Source: Paractinoplanes aksuensis (lineage in GTDB: Bacteria > Actinomycetota > Actinomycetes > Mycobacteriales > Micromonosporaceae). Taken from it: a stretch of 64,000 nt of DNA. Made by a program: the position numbers and the translations under genes. The stretch covers positions 1 to 64,000 of the forward strand of contig NZ_JAMYJR010000024.1 in NCBI RefSeq assembly GCF_024137025.1, written 5' to 3'. The notes beneath the pieces are model-generated. The model had not been told where the DNA came from, did no database searches, and saw only the letters and a program-made list of their open reading frames with translations. Within the stretch, counting starts at the first letter, position 1; each line of letters opens with the position of its first letter. Of this stretch, positions 24,546-34,452 are shown piece by piece.

Positions 24546-25805
24546 TTATCCAACCGGGATGGCTAGACCCCGGGCCTGAGCGCGGATCTCGGGCACGGCC
24601 GTGGTCTCCCACCGGGCGCCGCGGCGCAGCGGCCCGATGAGCCGGCGGTCGGGCTGGACCCGCCCGTCGGCGCCGATCAGCCGGCCCGCCGGGTCGATGT
24701 CGAGCCCCAGCCCGTGCGGGCCGACCCGCGCCTGGCCGGCCTCGAGCAGGCTGCCCACGAACGAGCCCGCGGCCTCGGGCAGGCGGCCCGGTCCGGCACA
24801 GTTCACGACAGCGCCGAACCACTGGACGCCGGCCTCGAGCTCGACCAGCAGGCCGCCGGCGGGCGGCGCCGACATCGAGCGGATGCCGCCCGCCCGCACC
24901 TCGAAGCGGCCCTCCTCGCGCAGCAGCGCGACCCGGGCCCCGACCGACGGGGCCATCCGGTGCCGGTGGCACTCCCAGGGACGGGCCAGGTGGCGCAGGA
25001 ACGCCTCCTGCTCGTCGGGCGTGAAGGCGGTCCACAGCTCGTCCAGGTACGGGCGCAACCCGTCGACCACGGCTCGCCAGTCCCCGGCCCGGGCCGCCTC
25101 GGCCCGTACGGCCCGCACGATGTCGCGCAGGGTCGTGCAGTCGTCGAGCGCGAGCCCGATCGGGGGCGCGGCCACCTCGGTGTGGGTCAGCGGCAACTGG
25201 CCCCGGCGGCTGACCGCGGTGATCGGGGCGTCCCGGTCCGAGGCGGTGAGCGTGAGCGCGACGTCGATCGCGGTCAGCCCGGCCCCGACCAGCAGCACCG
25301 GCACGTCGGAGGGGATCGCGTCGAGCGCGCCCTTGGCCCACGGGTCGGCGATGTAGTCGGGGTGGTCGGGCCGGGCCGCGGGCTGGGCGGCGGCCGGGTT
25401 GCCGGTGGCCACGACGACGCCGTCGGCCCGCACCTCGGTGCCGTCGGCCAGGCGGACGCCGGTGGCCGAGAGACCGATGGCGTGGGCCCGCCTGACCTCG
25501 ACACTGTCCGAAATATCGGCAAATACCGACTGCAGGTACCGGCCGTACTCGGCGCGCGGCCGGAACTCGTCCGGCGAAGACCCGGCCCAGCGGGCGAAGT
25601 GCCCGGGATCGTCCGGATCGGCGCTCATCGCCCCGGCCCGCGAGTTGAGCAGATGCCACGGCCGGGCCGAGCCGTAGGCCAGACCGCCGCCCGGCTCGTC
25701 CGGCTCGATCAGGACGACCCGGTCGTCGGTGCCGCGCAGCAGTTCGCGGGTGGCCAGCACGCCGGCACACCCGCCCCCGACGACGGCGACGGTCCGACGG
25801 GTCAC
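24546..25805 (-). CDS. FAD/NAD(P)-binding oxidoreductase-like protein
   Basis: 419 residues from GTG 25805, overlapping the stop of the winged-helix gene in GTGA. The N-terminal dinucleotide fold is VAVVGGGCAGVLATREL. A second Rossmann motif is VLLVGAGLTAIDVALTL near residue 180. The order (FAD site, GGLAYG, VVVATGNP, second GxGxxA) matches the FAD-NAD(P)-binding family PF13454 of unknown substrate. With two flavin reductase-type genes on the other side of the shared promoter region it probably belongs to one redox function, perhaps sulfur-compound or xenobiotic oxidation. Confidence 0.85.
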   Translation of the reverse strand: MTRRTVAVVGGGCAGVLATRELLRGTDDRVVLIEPDEPGGGLAYGSARPWHLLNSRAGAMSADPDDPGHFARWAGSSPDEFRPRAEYGRYLQSVFADISDSVEVRRAHAIGLSATGVRLADGTEVRADGVVVATGNPAAAQPAARPDHPDYIADPWAKGALDAIPSDVPVLLVGAGLTAIDVALTLTASDRDAPITAVSRRGQLPLTHTEVAAPPIGLALDDCTTLRDIVRAVRAEAARAGDWRAVVDGLRPYLDELWTAFTPDEQEAFLRHLARPWECHRHRMAPSVGARVALLREEGRFEVRAGGIRSMSAPPAGGLLVELEAGVQWFGAVVNCAGPGRLPEAAGSFVGSLLEAGQARVGPHGLGLDIDPAGRLIGADGRVQPDRRLIGPLRRGARWETTAVPEIRAQARGLAIPVG

Positions 25806-26299
25806 CGCTCGACCACGGTGACGCAGGCGTCGTCGGCCAGGCGGTAGCCGAGCCCGTAGACGGTGGTCACGACCTCGGGGTCGGCCAGTTTGGTGCGTAG
25901 GCGGCTCACGTGCACGTCGACCGTCCGGTTGGTGGTGTGCGTGTGCCCCCACACCTGGGCCAGCAGCTGACTGCGGCTGAACACCTGGCGCGGGTGCCGC
26001 GCGAGGAACAGCAAGAGATCGTACTCCAGGCGGCTCAGGTCGAGCTGCTGCCCGGAGCGGACGGCCGTGCGGGCGCCGGGTTCGAGCCGGAGCGCCTCAC
26101 CGGTGGCCGGCGGCTCCTCGACCGAGACCGCCGACCCGGCCGCGTCCACGAAGTCGCGCAGGGCAGCCACGACCCGGTCGCGGCCGGCTCCCGAGCCCGA
26201 GATGCTGATCGTGACGGTGACGGGCGGTTCCGGCAGGTCGGGCACGGGGTGGAGACGGCGGCGCGGAACAGCGGGGTGGGCGACGGCGAGCGCGGACAT
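25802..26299 (-). CDS. Orphan OmpR-type winged-helix regulator
   Basis: 165 residues. The C-terminal 95 residues form the Trans_Reg_C winged helix: LDLSRLEYDLLLFLARHP, FSRSQLLAQVWGH, RTVDVHVSRLRTKL and VYGLGYRL. The N-terminal 65 residues are not a receiver domain and lack the phosphorylated Asp, so this is not a normal response regulator. It is first in an operon with the FAD/NAD(P)-binding gene and divergent from the flavin reductase gene, with palindromic sites between. It is probably the local regulator of the cluster. Confidence 0.85.
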   Translation of the reverse strand: MSALAVAHPAVPRRRLHPVPDLPEPPVTVTISISGSGAGRDRVVAALRDFVDAAGSAVSVEEPPATGEALRLEPGARTAVRSGQQLDLSRLEYDLLLFLARHPRQVFSRSQLLAQVWGHTHTTNRTVDVHVSRLRTKLADPEVVTTVYGLGYRLADDACVTVVER

Positions 26300-26337
26300 G
26301 GGGTTCTCCCTCCGGTAACGGCCCGATCAATATATCT

Positions 26338-26404
26338 CCTATCTGCGAGATAGGTTAAGACCTCGGCCGGTGAGTCGCCCGACATATTCCCTAGGAGAGC
26401 TAGG
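26338..26404. promoter_or_regulatory. Two palindromic sites in the divergent flavin-cluster promoter region
   Basis: CCTATCT-GCG-AGATAGG at 26338-26354 is a perfect 7-bp inverted repeat, and CCTAG-GAGAG-CTAGG at 26390-26404 is a perfect 5-bp one. Both lie between the orphan winged-helix gene and the flavin reductase gene. They are AT-richer than the surroundings and are the likely operators of this divergent unit. Confidence 0.6.
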
Positions 26405-26446
26405 ATTTGAGACGGCCATTGACACGGCCGCCAGAAGGGGCGCACG

Positions 26447-26980
26447 GTGATGTTCATGCGAGCCGCCACCCCGCCTGATTCCGGGATATCCCACTATGTG
26501 GATACCGATCTTTTCCGGACGCTGCTGCGCCGGCACGCCGCCGCCGTCGTCGTCATCACCGCGCCCGGCGAGCCACCCGCCGGTTTCACCGCGACCTCGT
26601 TCACCTCGGTCTCGCTCGACCCGCCCCTGGTCTCGTTCTGCCTGGCCCACACCGCCTCGGCCTGGCCGGCGGTCGAGGCGGCCGGCATCGTCGCCGTGCA
26701 CGTGCTGACCCAGGAGCAGGAACACGTGGCCCGCACGTTCTCGACCAGCAACATCGACCGTTTCGCGGCCCACGGGGCCTGGCGGCCCGGGCCGGGCGGG
26801 GTGCCGCTGCTCGACGGCGTGCTGGCCCGCATCGTGTGCCGGGTCGAGCAGCGGGTCGAGGCCGGCGACCACACGATCGTGCTGGCCTCGCCCGAGACCG
26901 GCTGGCACCACGAGGACAGTTCCGTGACCCCGCTCGTCTACCACGACGGGCATTACACCCACCTGCGGCACGCCGCCTGA
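26447..26980 (+). CDS. Flavin reductase-like domain protein
   Basis: 177 residues from GTG 26447; ATG 26450 is equally possible. It has the flavin-reductase-like split-barrel pattern: LRRHAAAVVVITAPGEPPAGFTATSFTSVSLDPPLVSFCL, then HVLTQEQEHVARTFS near residue 85, and the C-terminal DHTIVLASP. These proteins supply reduced FMN/FAD to two-component monooxygenases. A MITE-like element begins 3 bases after the stop and separates it from a second flavin gene. Confidence 0.88.
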   Translation: MMFMRAATPPDSGISHYVDTDLFRTLLRRHAAAVVVITAPGEPPAGFTATSFTSVSLDPPLVSFCLAHTASAWPAVEAAGIVAVHVLTQEQEHVARTFSTSNIDRFAAHGAWRPGPGGVPLLDGVLARIVCRVEQRVEAGDHTIVLASPETGWHHEDSSVTPLVYHDGHYTHLRHAA

Positions 26981-26983
26981 TCA

Positions 26984-27146
26984 GGGTCCGTTTCGTAACT
27001 GAGGCGGGGCTGCGGCGAGGCCCAGATCCCGCCTGGCGGCGTCCCGTGAAGGCCTGGTCACAACACCGGTAGCCAGGCCTTCACGGGCCACCACCAGACG
27101 AAATCTGGACCGCGCCTCGCTCCCGCCTCAGTTACGAAACGGACCC
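26984..27146. mobile_element. 163-bp MITE-like palindromic element
   Basis: The ends are perfect 25-bp inverted repeats at 26984-27008 and 27122-27146, outermost bases GGGTCCGTTTCGTAACTGAG. Inside, a second perfect 15-bp inverted repeat (27043-27057 and 27073-27087) encloses a 15-base loop. Weaker pairing (CAGAT/ATCTG) joins the two. No protein is encoded. This is the form of a non-autonomous transposon derivative mobilised in trans. I see no convincing target-site duplication. It sits between two co-oriented flavin genes, 3 bases after one stop and 12 bases before the next start. Confidence 0.75.
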
Positions 27147-27158
27147 AAGGAGAGTCAA

Positions 27159-27618
27159 TTGACCCAGTACGTCGTCGTGTCCGGAAACCCCCGGCCCGGT
27201 TCCCGGACGTCGATCCTGGCCACCGCCGTCGGGAAGGCCCTGGCCCGGCTGGAGCAGCCGAAGGTCATCGAGGTCGGCGAGCTCGGCCCGGGCCTGCTCA
27301 CGCCGGGCGACGAGGCTACCGCGGCCGCCGTGGCCGCGCTGAAGGCAGCCGACGTCCTGGTGGTGGCCACCCCGACCTACAAGGGCAGCTACACCGGCGT
27401 CCTCAAGGTGCTGCTCGACCAGTTGCCGGCCCAGGCGCTGGCCGGCAAGCGGGCGGTGCCGGTGGTCACGGCCGGGGTCGCGCCGCAGGCCGCCGCAGCC
27501 GAGGCCCTGCTGCGCCAACTGCTGACCGAACTGGGGGCGGACGTGGCGGAAGGCCTGCCCGTCGTCGAGGCAGACCTTCCGGATTCCGCGGCCGTCGCGG
27601 AGAAGTACGCGGCTACGT

Positions 27619-27626
<8 letters not shown>
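27159..27626 (+). CDS. NADPH-dependent FMN reductase (SsuE/MsuE-like)
   Basis: 155 residues from TTG 27159, with AAGGAGAG at 27147-27154 as ribosome-binding site. The flavodoxin-like fold opens VVVSGNPRPGSRTSILA (phosphate-binding loop) and has TPTYKGSYTGVLKVLLDQLP, the FMN-site block of SsuE-type reductases. It should deliver FMNH2 to a monooxygenase such as an alkanesulfonate enzyme, though none is in the window. The ribosome-binding site begins right at the end of the MITE-like element, so transcription must come through the element or start inside it. Confidence 0.9.
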
Positions 27627-29265
<1,639 letters not shown>

Positions 29266-29400
29266 GGCCCTGTGATCGGTGCGGCCCCCGTCGACATGAG
29301 GCGAAACCCTGCCCGCAACGCGGAAATACCGGCCTTGCCACGGTCGTTACATCACTCGCGACCGGCGGACGCCTCGCCGGCGCGGAGAGAGGTACCGATC

Positions 29401-29523
29401 ATGAAGGTCCGAAACTCGCTGCGGTCGCTCAAGAGCAAGCCCGGAAGCGTGGTCACCCGTCGTCGCGGCCGCCAGGTTGTGATCAACAAGAAGAACCCGC
29501 GCTGGAACGGCCGACAGGGCTGA
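29401..29523 (+). CDS. rpmJ: Ribosomal protein bL36, zinc-free (type B) form
   Basis: 40 residues: MKVRNSLRSLKSKPGS... ending NPRWNGRQG. The sequence aligns with bL36, but the four zinc-ligand cysteine/histidine positions of the C+ form are absent, which defines the paralogue usually induced by zinc limitation. An AGAGAGG site lies before the ATG. I looked for a Zur box upstream and did not find a clear one. A strong bidirectional terminator follows. Confidence 0.92.
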   Translation: MKVRNSLRSLKSKPGSVVTRRRGRQVVINKKNPRWNGRQG

Positions 29524-29549
29524 TCGCGCTGAGATAACCTGGACGAGAC

Positions 29550-29588
29550 AAAGCCGGAGTTCCCGCCGCCACGGGGGCTCCGGCTTTT
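29550..29588. terminator. Bidirectional terminator between rpmJ and the response regulator
   Basis: AAAGCCGGAG (29550-29559) and CTCCGGCTTT (29578-29587) form a 10-bp stem with an 18-base loop, flanked by A and T runs. It serves rpmJ on the plus strand and the response-regulator operon on the minus strand. Confidence 0.88.
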
Positions 29589-30214
29589 CAGTTGTGGTGG
29601 GCCCGCAGGGCCAGGCGTACGCGGTTGGGGCTGTTGGTCTTGGCCATGAGCGCGGTGATGTGGGTCTTGACGGTGGTGATGCCGATGTGCAGCCGCTCGG
29701 CGATCTCGGTGTTCGAGAGCCCCTCCCCCACCAGACGCAGCACGTCCTGCTCGCGCGCGGTCAGGCCCGCAACCGGCTGTCGCCGGTCCGCCCCGGCGCT
29801 GGTGGCCCGGTCGACCAGCCGCTTGAGCACGTCCCGGCTGAACGGGCTGTCCCCGGCCGCGGCCCGCCGGATGCCGTCGAGCAGCTCCGCGGGTGGGGCG
29901 TCCTTGAGCAGGAACCCGCAGGCGCCCGCGTTGAGCGCCGGGTAGAGGTGGTCGTCGTCGCCGAACGTGGTGAGCACGAGCACCCGGACGGAGGGCCGCT
30001 CGGCCAGCACCCGGCTGGTCGCGCTGATCCCGTCGACCCCGGGCATGCGCAGGTCCATCACGATGACGTCGGGCGCCAGCCGGGCGGCCAGCGTGATCGC
30101 CTCGCGGCCGTCGCCGGCCTCGCCCACCACCTCGAGGTCGGGCTCGGCGTCGCACAGCATCCGCAGCCCGGCCCGGATGAGCTGCTGGTCGTCGGCGAGC
30201 AGGATCCGGATCAC
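29588..30214 (-). CDS. NarL/LuxR-type response regulator
   Basis: 208 residues. The receiver domain has the acidic pocket ADD (8-9), phosphorylation site Asp54 (VIVMDLRMPG), Thr (VLTTFGDDD) and Lys (FLLKDA). The C-terminal LuxR helix-turn-helix is LTAREQDVLRLVGEGLSNTEIAERL. The start overlaps the histidine kinase stop in ATGA, so they form a cognate pair. The signal is unknown. Confidence 0.95.
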   Translation of the reverse strand: MIRILLADDQQLIRAGLRMLCDAEPDLEVVGEAGDGREAITLAARLAPDVIVMDLRMPGVDGISATSRVLAERPSVRVLVLTTFGDDDHLYPALNAGACGFLLKDAPPAELLDGIRRAAAGDSPFSRDVLKRLVDRATSAGADRRQPVAGLTAREQDVLRLVGEGLSNTEIAERLHIGITTVKTHITALMAKTNSPNRVRLALRAHHN

Positions 30215-31353
30215 GCGGCCGCCCCGCTGTGCGCGGGCAGCACTGTGGCCACCCGCCAGCCGTCGCCCTCGGGTCCGGCGGTCAGCGTGCCGCCGAGCAC
30301 CTCGACCCGCTCCCGCATGCCGGTGAGCCCGTGGCCACCGCCCGGCGCGGGCGGTGTCGCACCCCGGCCGCCGTCGTCGCTGACCTCCCAGACCACGTTC
30401 CCGTCCTCGACCGCCACCCGCAGGCGAGCCCGGGCGTCGGGGCCGGCGTGCTTGGCCACATTCGTCAGCGCCTCCTGCGTCAGCCGCAACACGGCCAGCC
30501 CCCGTACGGAATCGATCGTGCCCACCGCCTCGTCGATGTCGGCCTCGACCGTGAGACCGGTGCGGCGGGCCGTGTCGACGGCCGCGCCCAGTGCCGCGGG
30601 CAGGGCGCCCGGTTCGACCGCGGCCAGCGCCGCGTCGGTCGCCGTGCCCTCGTCGCGCAGCACGGCGACTAGTCGCCGCAGGTCATCCAGGGCCGCCGTG
30701 CCGGTGCGGTGCACGTCGTCGAGCACCTCCCCGACCCGTGGGTCGATGCCGGGCAGCACGTGCCGGGCCACCCCGACGCGCAGCACCATCGACGCCACGT
30801 GGTGGGCCACCACGTCGTGCAGCTCGCGGGCGATGGCGCTGCGCTCGTCGGCCCGGTCGGCCCGCCGTTCCGAGGCCGCTTGCTGCTCGGCCCGCGTGGC
30901 CAGCTCCCGCGATGACCGGACGACCAGGCCGATCAGCAGCGGCAGACCGACCGGCAGGATCAGCCCGGCCAGTTCATCGCCGTCGCGCAGCACGCCGAGA
31001 GCGAGGTGGACGCCGGTCAGCAGCGCCGCCGCCACCAGGTAGATCCACGGGCGGACGGCCCAGACGACCAGTTCGCCCAGGGCCCAGCTGGCCCCGACCT
31101 GGTTGATCGTCGTGTCGTCGATCAGCTGGAACGCCACCACCAGCAACACCAGCTGCACCCCGAAGTTGACCCGGGGCCAGCGCGACAGCGCGATCAGCAG
31201 CACGAACGCGGTGATCGCGAGCGCCCACTGCGGCCCGGTCGGCGCCGGCTGCTCCCCCGGGTGAAAGATCAGGTAGCTCAGCCCGCTCAGGTCGAGCAGG
31301 ATCATCCGGGCCCACGTGTCCCGCTTGTCGAAGAGGCGAGCCAGCCAGCCCAT
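30211..31353 (-). CDS. Sensor histidine kinase, DesK/NarX-type HisKA_3
   Basis: 380 residues from ATG 31353. Residues 15-145 contain about five membrane segments and no sizeable extracytoplasmic domain, so sensing is probably within the membrane. The dimerisation box has phospho-acceptor His179 (ARELHDVVAHHV). The ATPase domain has the N box LTQEALTNVAKHAG and G boxes DDGGRG and GHGLTGMRERV. It is typical of actinobacterial kinases responding to envelope stress or lipids. It lies 5 bases after the preceding membrane-protein gene. Confidence 0.93.
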   Translation of the reverse strand: MGWLARLFDKRDTWARMILLDLSGLSYLIFHPGEQPAPTGPQWALAITAFVLLIALSRWPRVNFGVQLVLLVVAFQLIDDTTINQVGASWALGELVVWAVRPWIYLVAAALLTGVHLALGVLRDGDELAGLILPVGLPLLIGLVVRSSRELATRAEQQAASERRADRADERSAIARELHDVVAHHVASMVLRVGVARHVLPGIDPRVGEVLDDVHRTGTAALDDLRRLVAVLRDEGTATDAALAAVEPGALPAALGAAVDTARRTGLTVEADIDEAVGTIDSVRGLAVLRLTQEALTNVAKHAGPDARARLRVAVEDGNVVWEVSDDGGRGATPPAPGGGHGLTGMRERVEVLGGTLTAGPEGDGWRVATVLPAHSGAAA

Positions 31354-31358
31354 GGTGA

Positions 31359-32255
31359 TCACTTTAGGGTCTGGGCCCACCGCACACCGATGGCGGTGAC
31401 GGCGACCAGGCCCGCCAGCGCGGCCAGGGTGAGAGCGTCGGGCCGCAGCAACGGCTGGCCCCGCAGCGCCTGCCAGGTCGTCAGAAGCGTGATTCCCGCG
31501 TACGCCACCCCGGCCACCGTGATCAGCCGCGCGCTCACCGCCTCGCCGAACCGGGCCCGACGGGTCAGCAGCAGCGCCAGCAGCGGCATCGCCTGCAGGC
31601 CGTGCAGGCCCACGAAGTGCCCGATCCGCAGGTCGCCGCCCGTGGTGCTCCAGCCCAGCAGCGGCAGTCCCGGCCCGCCGTCGCGGACCCCGACCGCGTG
31701 GGCGCCCGACAGCGCCTCGGCCGGCGTGGCCTGGTTCGGCATCACCATCGGCCAGGCGACCATCAGGCCGAGCAACGAGAGCAACAGACCCCACCGGATC
31801 GCCGCCGCGGCCACCCGGTCCGGGATCCGCCGGCGCAGGGCGACGACGGCGATGACCAGGTGGGCCACGAACAACACCATGATCGAGGCGCCCATGATCG
31901 ACCAGAGCCGGCTGTCGAGCGGGTTGGTGTCGTTGAAGTGGCTGCGGTGCCCGCGCACGGTCTGCGCGGTGATGATGGCCATCTCGACGAACGACACGGC
32001 GACGATGACTGTGCCGGCCCACTCGCCGACCCGGCTGCGGCGCGGGAGCACGGACAGCATCCAGGCCAGGGTCAGCGCGTACAGGGCGAACGAGACGGCG
32101 AACTTGAACGGCTTGGCCCAGATCGGGGCGCCGACCAGGATCCGGTCGTCGGTGACCAGGCCCACGGCGGCCACAAGGGCGAGCAGCGCCATCGCGGCGG
32201 TCAGCACCAGCAGCGGCCGGTGCCATCGAACGGTGCGCTGCGCAACGGTAGTCAT
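31359..32255 (-). CDS. Polytopic membrane protein upstream of the two-component pair
   Basis: 298 residues with about seven to eight hydrophobic segments, starting PLLVLTAAMALLALVAAVGLV. Polar blocks conserved in similar actinobacterial proteins include APIWAKPFKFAVSFALYA and HFNDTNPLDSRLWSIMGASI. I do not recognise a biochemical function. Being first in the operon and 5 bases before the kinase, it could be an accessory sensor or the controlled target. Confidence 0.8.
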   Translation of the reverse strand: MTTVAQRTVRWHRPLLVLTAAMALLALVAAVGLVTDDRILVGAPIWAKPFKFAVSFALYALTLAWMLSVLPRRSRVGEWAGTVIVAVSFVEMAIITAQTVRGHRSHFNDTNPLDSRLWSIMGASIMVLFVAHLVIAVVALRRRIPDRVAAAAIRWGLLLSLLGLMVAWPMVMPNQATPAEALSGAHAVGVRDGGPGLPLLGWSTTGGDLRIGHFVGLHGLQAMPLLALLLTRRARFGEAVSARLITVAGVAYAGITLLTTWQALRGQPLLRPDALTLAALAGLVAVTAIGVRWAQTLK

Positions 32256-32361
32256 AACGGCAGCGTCCGGCGTTTCCGAGCCCGGATCGCCCGACCACGA
32301 GCCTCGGTTGCGGCCGACGGTCGGAGCGCGTCTCCTCCCCAGGGAGGAGATACTGGCGCGC

Positions 32362-33699
32362 GTGATCGACTTTCCCGCCGATGAGACGGGCCGGCGCAGC
32401 AGTGCTGCTTTCGGCCGCCACGTGGTCGCCGACGCCCTGCGCGCCGCCGATCCCGCCGCTGCCGACGCCGCCGCCGCGCAGACCGACTGGCGCCGCGGCT
32501 ACCTGCCGCACTTCCGGGCGCTGGTGTCGGCCGGGACGGCCGACGGGTACGACATCGCGGCGGCCGGGCTGGCCGCGGTGCACAAGCGGATGCCGGTCGC
32601 ACTGGAGGCGCCCGAGCAGCCGTTCGACACGCACACCACGACCGGGAGCGCGGCCCGCGAGAGCGAGGTCGTTCTTCCGTACGGGAAAGAACTGCTGCGC
32701 GGCGACGGCCTGCGCCGGCGGCTCGACGCGTGGGTGACGGCCGGCGTGATCGAGGAGTCGTGTGCCGAGGCGGTGCGCGAGGTGATGGCCCACCCGGACT
32801 GGCTCGACCTGTCCGATCAGCGGCTGGTCGCGATCGGGGCCGCGGCCGAGATGGGCCCGGTGCCGGCCGTGCTGGGCTGGGGCGGCACGGTGGTGGCGAT
32901 CGACCTGCCGGCGGTGTGGGAGCGGGTGGCCGCGGTGCCCTCGGCGGGCACGCTGATCGCGCCGGTGCTTCCGGGGCGCGACCCCGGGGCCGACCTGCTG
33001 ACCGAGCTCGGGGCGGTGGCCCAGTGGCTGGAAGGGATCGACGGACGGCTGATCGTCGGCAATTACGTGTATGCGCCCGGGGCGGCGTACGCGCAATTGT
33101 CAGTGGCTTTTGATGCTTTGGCCCTGCGGCTGCGGGCGAGCCGGGACGACGTCGCACTGTCTTTTCTGGCCACGCCGACCGATGTCTTCGCGGTGCCGCC
33201 CTCGGCCGTCGAGCAGTCCACACAACGGTTCCGGGACAGGTCGCGGCGGGCCCGGGTGGCCGGGGCGCTCTCAGGCGGGCGGCTGCTGCAGCCCAACTAT
33301 CGCGACGACGCCATCAACGACAGCCTGGTGCCGCAGCAGGGCCCGAACTACGCGCTGGCCAAGCGGATCCAACGCTGGCGGGCCGCGGTGGCCCGGCGTG
33401 ACGGCGTGGTCAGCTTCGCGGTGGCCCCGCCGACCTGGACCCGCTCGGTGACCAGCAACCGGCTGCTGGCCGCGGCCTACGCCGGGGCCCACCTGTTCGA
33501 CGTCGAGATCTTCCGGCCCGAGACGGCCAACCGCCTGATGGCGCTGCTGCTGGTCCACCAGATCCGTAAGCCGCGCCCGGCCGCGCCGATGGCGTGGCAG
33601 GACGAGGCGGTGTCGGCGGCCCACGGCGGCCTGTGGCGCACCGCCTATCACCCCCGGACGGCGCTGGGTCTGGCCGCGGTACGGGGTTTTCTGCCCTGA
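32362..33699 (+). CDS. Conserved actinobacterial protein of unknown function
   Basis: 445 residues from GTG 32362. The AGGGAGGAG site at 32341-32349 is rather distant (about 12 bases), so a slightly earlier non-ATG start is possible. The sequence is soluble and alpha/beta. Recognisable stretches are TDWRRGYLPHFRALV, LGWGGTVVAIDLPAVWERV (a beta-strand/turn like a Rossmann fold) and PNYRDDAINDSLVPQQGPNYALAKR. No catalytic motif is certain. It is divergent from the membrane-protein/kinase operon. Confidence 0.75.
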   Translation: MIDFPADETGRRSSAAFGRHVVADALRAADPAAADAAAAQTDWRRGYLPHFRALVSAGTADGYDIAAAGLAAVHKRMPVALEAPEQPFDTHTTTGSAARESEVVLPYGKELLRGDGLRRRLDAWVTAGVIEESCAEAVREVMAHPDWLDLSDQRLVAIGAAAEMGPVPAVLGWGGTVVAIDLPAVWERVAAVPSAGTLIAPVLPGRDPGADLLTELGAVAQWLEGIDGRLIVGNYVYAPGAAYAQLSVAFDALALRLRASRDDVALSFLATPTDVFAVPPSAVEQSTQRFRDRSRRARVAGALSGGRLLQPNYRDDAINDSLVPQQGPNYALAKRIQRWRAAVARRDGVVSFAVAPPTWTRSVTSNRLLAAAYAGAHLFDVEIFRPETANRLMALLLVHQIRKPRPAAPMAWQDEAVSAAHGGLWRTAYHPRTALGLAAVRGFLP

Positions 33700-33716
33700 C
33701 GGGGTAAGTGCGGGTC

Positions 33717-34250
33717 ATGCGCAGACTCATCGTGACCGAGAACATCACTGTGGACGGCATCATCGCGCCCATGGGCGCCTGGTTCGACCCGATGACGCAG
33801 GACGACGAACTGGCCGCCGTCAACCAGCAGCACAGCGCCGACGCCGACGGGCTGCTGCTGGGCCGGGTGACCTACGAGGAGTTCGCCGGGTTCTGGCCCC
33901 ACCAGGAGGGTGAGATCTCGGCGTATCTGGATCAGGTCGACAAGTACGTGGTCTCGACCAGCCTCGAGAAGGCCGAGTGGCAGAACAGCACCGTCCTCCG
34001 CGGTCCGCTGACCGACGAGATCAGCGCACTGAAAGAGCGCGACGGCAAGGACATCACCGTCACCGGCAGCACCACGCTGGTGCGGTCGCTGATCCCGACC
34101 GGGCTGGTCGACGTGTACCGCCTGTTCGTCTATCCAGTGGTGCAGGGCAGCGGCACTCGCCTGTTCGACGGGGTCACGCTGCCGCTCGCGCCGACCCGGA
34201 CCAAGGCCTTCGCGTCGGGCGTGGTGCTGCTCGAGTACACCCCCCGCTGA
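33717..34250 (+). CDS. Dihydrofolate reductase-like (RibD C-terminal) protein
   Basis: 177 residues from ATG 33717; GTG 33708 is an alternative. Family features are RRLIVTENITVDGIIA, LLLGRVTYEEFAGFWP, VVSTSLEKAEW and the NADPH-loop ITVTGSTTLVRSLIPTGLVD with RLFVYPVVQGSGTRLFDG. RibD-C domain proteins are NADPH-dependent reductases; stand-alone copies rarely act in riboflavin synthesis and their substrates are unknown. Starts 17 bases after the preceding gene. Confidence 0.9.
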   Translation: MRRLIVTENITVDGIIAPMGAWFDPMTQDDELAAVNQQHSADADGLLLGRVTYEEFAGFWPHQEGEISAYLDQVDKYVVSTSLEKAEWQNSTVLRGPLTDEISALKERDGKDITVTGSTTLVRSLIPTGLVDVYRLFVYPVVQGSGTRLFDGVTLPLAPTRTKAFASGVVLLEYTPR

Positions 34251-34255
34251 CGATC

Positions 34256-34450
34256 TCAGGGCTGGGCGGCGGCGTCCGAGGTGATCAGCACGACGTTGCC
34301 GTCGGGGTCGTCGATCATGGCCGCGTACGGGCCGGCGGTCTGGGCCGGGGCCATGCGGCCGTGGTGGCCGGCCCCGGTGAGCGTGGCCCACTGCTCGTCG
34401 ACTTCCGCGTCGGCGCCGACGAAGAACTCGAGGAACTGCTGGTAGCCGCG
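34256..34450 (-). pseudogene. 3' remnant of a VOC-family gene
   Basis: Read on the minus strand, about 62 residues are plainly VOC-like: GYQQFLEFFVGADAEVDEQW, then HGRMAPAQTAGPYAAMIDDP and DGNVVLITSD, ending at a proper stop (34256-34258). The N-terminal half and start codon are missing. Upstream the sequence runs straight into a MarR-like fragment in the opposite orientation, so the 5' part was deleted. Confidence 0.7.
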
Positions 34451-34452
34451 CG

